The position numbers and the translations under genes were made by a program. Under the pieces are notes generated by a model. It saw only the letters and a program-made list of their open reading frames with translations, had not been told where the DNA came from and did no database searches. This document shows, piece by piece, positions 14,032 through 16,009 of a stretch of DNA of 16,009 bases. How positions within the stretch are numbered: the first letter of the stretch is position 1; each line of letters starts with the position of its first letter. The DNA is from an uncultured Dehalococcoidia bacterium (lineage in GTDB: Bacteria; Chloroflexota; Dehalococcoidia; Tepidiformales; Tepidiformaceae). The stretch is taken from contig CALMIW010000623.1 in the NCBI GenBank assembly GCA_937864275.1, forward strand, positions 1 to 16,009, read 5' to 3'.

Positions 14032-16009
14032 GCCTTCGATCCCACCACTTCCGCGCCTTCGGCGCGAACGCCGCCCCTGCGATGCCCATGGAGATGCCCG
14101 CGATACCGCCGAGGATCATCCAGCCGGCGGGCGAGTCGTCGTCGTCTTCTTCCTTCACCTCGGTCTGGTTCGCGAAAGCCACGATGCTGGCCTCTGGTGT
14201 CGGGGAATCCGGACGGGCGCCGGGCACTGTCGAGCCGGCTGCGGGCGGGAACTCGTTCGGTTCTCCCGGCGTCGGCTGCCTGGTGATCGCCCAGTTCTCG
14301 CTCGCGGGTTCGGCCGCGGCGTCGCGGACGCCAAGCGTCTGACCGTCACCCGGCGCGGGTGGCGGAGGATCGAAGACCTTCGCGTTCTCTCCCCACGAGA
14401 CCTCGTCCACGACCGCGCCGTCCGGGGCGGTCAAGCGCAGAAGGTCCCCGGTGTTCCCGAGGCCGTTGCCGATCTCGCCGCCAGCGGCGGCAACCACCAG
14501 GATTGCCGCCGGCATGGTGGTGCCGCTTCCCGCGACGACAACGAACCCGCCCGGCGGGACGACCTGCGCTGGGAGCTTCCGTCCGGACGTGCCGTCGGCC
14601 AGCGTCCACCCGCCAAGGTCCACAGCCTCGGCGCCGGCATTCACCAGTTCGACCCACTCGAAGGCAGCATCACGGCCCGGCTCTGAAGGGTCGCTCATGA
14701 CCTCCGAAATGCGGAGTGTGTTGGGACCGCTGACGACGGCGACACTGGCTGGACGGCTGGCACTGGTGCCGCCTTGAGGGGCCGCCGTGGCCGGCACAGT
14801 CCTGGAGGCCTGGGGCTTTGGTGTCGCAGGCGCCGGGACGGCGGTGCTGGTTGGCACCGCAGTTGCCGCCGGGGCTGCTGCGCCCGCGAACACGGCGTCA
14901 TCGAAGCACGCTTCCGCGTTCCCCGACGTTTGCAGCACCAGCCGCACACGAGCCGAATGGGCCGCGTCTGGCGCCTGGCGCGGCCCCGTGTCGAGCACGG
15001 CCCAGCCGCCGGCGCCGCTGACGTTGCTTTCATCCTGGCGGATCTGGCTGCCGGAACCGTCGGCGCTCTCGTACCAGCTGATGCGTATGGACGCCGAGCC
15101 TCCGGCCACACGGCCCTGGGCGCTGGCGGAATACCAGCTGCCGGCTTCCACGCTCACGATCTGATAGAGCCACTTGGTTGAGTTCGTTTCCGAGACCAGG
15201 CACCCGGCATAGCTGCCGCGGGCGGATTCGCCTGTGGCGATCATGGTTCCGCCGAACTTCTCCCAGTAGGCCGGCTTGCCCTCGCGGATGACTTCGAAGT
15301 CGCCGTTCGCGAGCAGCCCTCCATAGCCGCTGCCTGGCGCGATGGTCGGGGTCGACGTCGCCAGTGGCGTGGAGGTCCTCACCGTCGGCACTTTTGGGGG
15401 CGTGGGAGTCTTGGTGGCGGTTGGTACGCTCGTTGGCGACGGCGTGCGTGTTCCAGTCGGCGTCTTCGTCGGCGTCGAGGTTTTCGTCGCGGTCGAGTTG
15501 CCGGCGGGTGAGGTCGGCAACGTCGTCGCTGGCGTGGCCGTCGGAGGTTCCGCTGCTGAAGTTGGCGTGGCGGTGGGCGGTTCCGAGGTCGCTGTCGGCG
15601 TGGGTGCGGCTGCGATGTCGAGGGACGCCGAGTCGAGGATCGCCTCACCCGAGCCCTCGATGACGACGACCAGCCGGACCCACGCGGCATTAGGCGGAGC
15701 GACGGCGCCTGGGACGGAGAACTGGCTAAAGCTTCCTGACGTTGGTAGCACCGCCCCGGAGACGGTGCTGGTGGGTGCGAAGCCGGCATCGAGGAAGCGG
15801 ACCTGCAATTGGATGGTGCCGGAGCCGAACCCCTTGCCCCAGACCGAGGCGTTCAGCGCGTCGCCGGGAGCAACCTCCTGGGCCGCGTGAAGGACACTGG
15901 TGAGGGAACCCGCCGGGGCCACGCGCGCCGCCGCTCCGGCGACAACGTCGCCAGTCTCCTTCGCGAAGCTCCCGCCGGTAATGCTCCACCCCGTTGGCGT
16001 GCTCCCGGT
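14021..16009 (-). CDS. Lamin-tail-domain surface protein with C-terminal membrane anchor (5' end missing)
   Basis: The frame is open to the right edge, so the N-terminus lies outside; 662 residues are visible, numbered here from the edge. Order: a carbohydrate-binding-like beta-sandwich (1-133), a Thr/Pro stalk (135-225), a second such domain (~230-378; LANGDFEV start, DDAVF end), a short Pro/Ala/Thr linker (~379-427), a Lamin-tail domain (~429-586; LRISEVMSDP, FEWVELVNAG, VDLGGWTLAD, LRLTAPDGAVVDEVSWG, PTPGEPN), an acidic spacer (KEEDDDD), one transmembrane segment (~628-649; WMILGGIAGISMGIAGAAFA) and a basic tail (KARKWWDRRRGH). This is a type I surface anchor with positive residues inside. 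The ATG-like start within the frame at 15922 is only an internal GTG. It overlaps the pseudouridine synthase gene by 11 bp. It probably binds polysaccharide or DNA at the cell surface; no catalytic residues are visible. Confidence 0.82.
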   Translation of the reverse strand, partial: TGSTPTGWSITGGSFAKETGDVVAGAAARVAPAGSLTSVLHAAQEVAPGDALNASVWGKGFGSGTIQLQVRFLDAGFAPTSTVSGAVLPTSGSFSQFSVPGAVAPPNAAWVRLVVVIEGSGEAILDSASLDIAAAPTPTATSEPPTATPTSAAEPPTATPATTLPTSPAGNSTATKTSTPTKTPTGTRTPSPTSVPTATKTPTPPKVPTVRTSTPLATSTPTIAPGSGYGGLLANGDFEVIREGKPAYWEKFGGTMIATGESARGSYAGCLVSETNSTKWLYQIVSVEAGSWYSASAQGRVAGGSASIRISWYESADGSGSQIRQDESNVSGAGGWAVLDTGPRQAPDAAHSARVRLVLQTSGNAEACFDDAVFAGAAAPAATAVPTSTAVPAPATPKPQASRTVPATAAPQGGTSASRPASVAVVSGPNTLRISEVMSDPSEPGRDAAFEWVELVNAGAEAVDLGGWTLADGTSGRKLPAQVVPPGGFVVVAGSGTTMPAAILVVAAAGGEIGNGLGNTGDLLRLTAPDGAVVDEVSWGENAKVFDPPPPAPGDGQTLGVRDAAAEPASENWAITRQPTPGEPNEFPPAAGSTVPGARPDSPTPEASIVAFANQTEVKEEDDDDSPAGWMILGGIAGISMGIAGAAFAPKARKWWDRRRGH
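14729..14878 (-). repeat. Second Pro/Ala/Thr linker-coding stretch
   Basis: About 50 codons joining the second carbohydrate-binding-like domain to the Lamin-tail domain, with units such as AVPTSTAVPAPATPKP. It is degenerate and irregular. Confidence 0.6.
15335..15607 (-). repeat. Thr/Pro-rich stalk-coding stretch of the Lamin-tail protein
   Basis: About 91 codons with irregular units such as PTATPTSAAEPP and KTSTPTKTPTGTRTPSPTS. Lysines are spaced through the second half, unlike the stalk of the FN3 protein. No fixed repeat length. Confidence 0.7.

Noticed and set aside
13201..14286. Plus-strand open frame of 361 codons
   Set aside because: It is the antisense shadow of the pseudouridine synthase gene and the end of the surface protein gene.
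15342..15890. Gly/Val-rich plus-strand frame opposite the second stalk
   Set aside because: It is the same complement artefact; the minus-strand surface protein has real domains on both sides.

Overview
The window is high-GC bacterial chromosomal DNA with tightly packed genes. The gene set, the Thr/Pro-stalked surface proteins and the rluB-cmk-plsC-ispH order suggest a Chloroflexota-like bacterium, perhaps near Dehalococcoidia. That placement is inference from protein character only; there is no rRNA or tRNA here to confirm it. Both ends cut through genes: a TreT-like glycosyltransferase on the left and a large surface protein on the right. The first ~78 bases look like a degraded, poly-C read or contig end.

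Layout. (1) 1-2273, minus: two glycosyltransferases in tandem, a tRNA-queuosine mannosyltransferase homologue (DUF3524) followed by a trehalose-synthase-like GT4 enzyme. (2) 2501-3280, minus: a YdhR-like monooxygenase-fold protein and a small HAD-fold protein. (3) 3380-4483, plus: a CaxA/YrbG-type Ca2+/Na+ antiporter. (4) 4556-4978, minus: a 140-residue protein of unknown function, possibly a nuclease-like fold. (5) 5226-6260, plus: a membrane-anchored protein with a Thr/Pro stalk and two FN3-like domains, ending at a strong hairpin shared with convergent pckA. (6) 6367-8940, minus: an HDOD protein followed by ATP-type PEP carboxykinase. These read as one 921-codon frame, but the HDOD C-terminus and its own stop are recovered in the neighbouring frame, so the fusion is best explained by one indel in a G/C homopolymer at about 8163-8168. 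(7) 9056-10438, minus: a PDZ/radical-SAM/DUF512 protein with a hairpin terminator. (8) 10501-10881, plus: a DUF5519-like protein with a -10 box placed exactly for a leaderless mRNA. (9) 10893-16009, minus: a tight five-gene unit reading surface protein (Lamin-tail) > rluB-type pseudouridine synthase > cmk > plsC > ispH, all overlapping or within 13 bp.

How the genes work together. The rluB-cmk-plsC-ispH block is a widespread housekeeping neighbourhood covering rRNA modification, CMP/dCMP phosphorylation, phosphatidic acid synthesis and isoprenoid precursor synthesis; DUF512 proteins are also often found near it. Here a Thr/Pro-rich, C-terminally membrane-anchored surface protein lies directly upstream and overlaps the pseudouridine synthase gene by 11 bp, which suggests translational coupling. 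PEP carboxykinase supplies gluconeogenesis, and the left-edge enzymes suggest trehalose synthesis and tRNA hypermodification. I see no CRISPR array, insertion sequence, phage gene or obvious defence system. The points most worth checking are the queuosine-mannosyltransferase homologue, the HDOD/pckA frameshift, the surface protein leading a housekeeping operon, the leaderless DUF5519 gene and the uncharacterised 140-residue protein.
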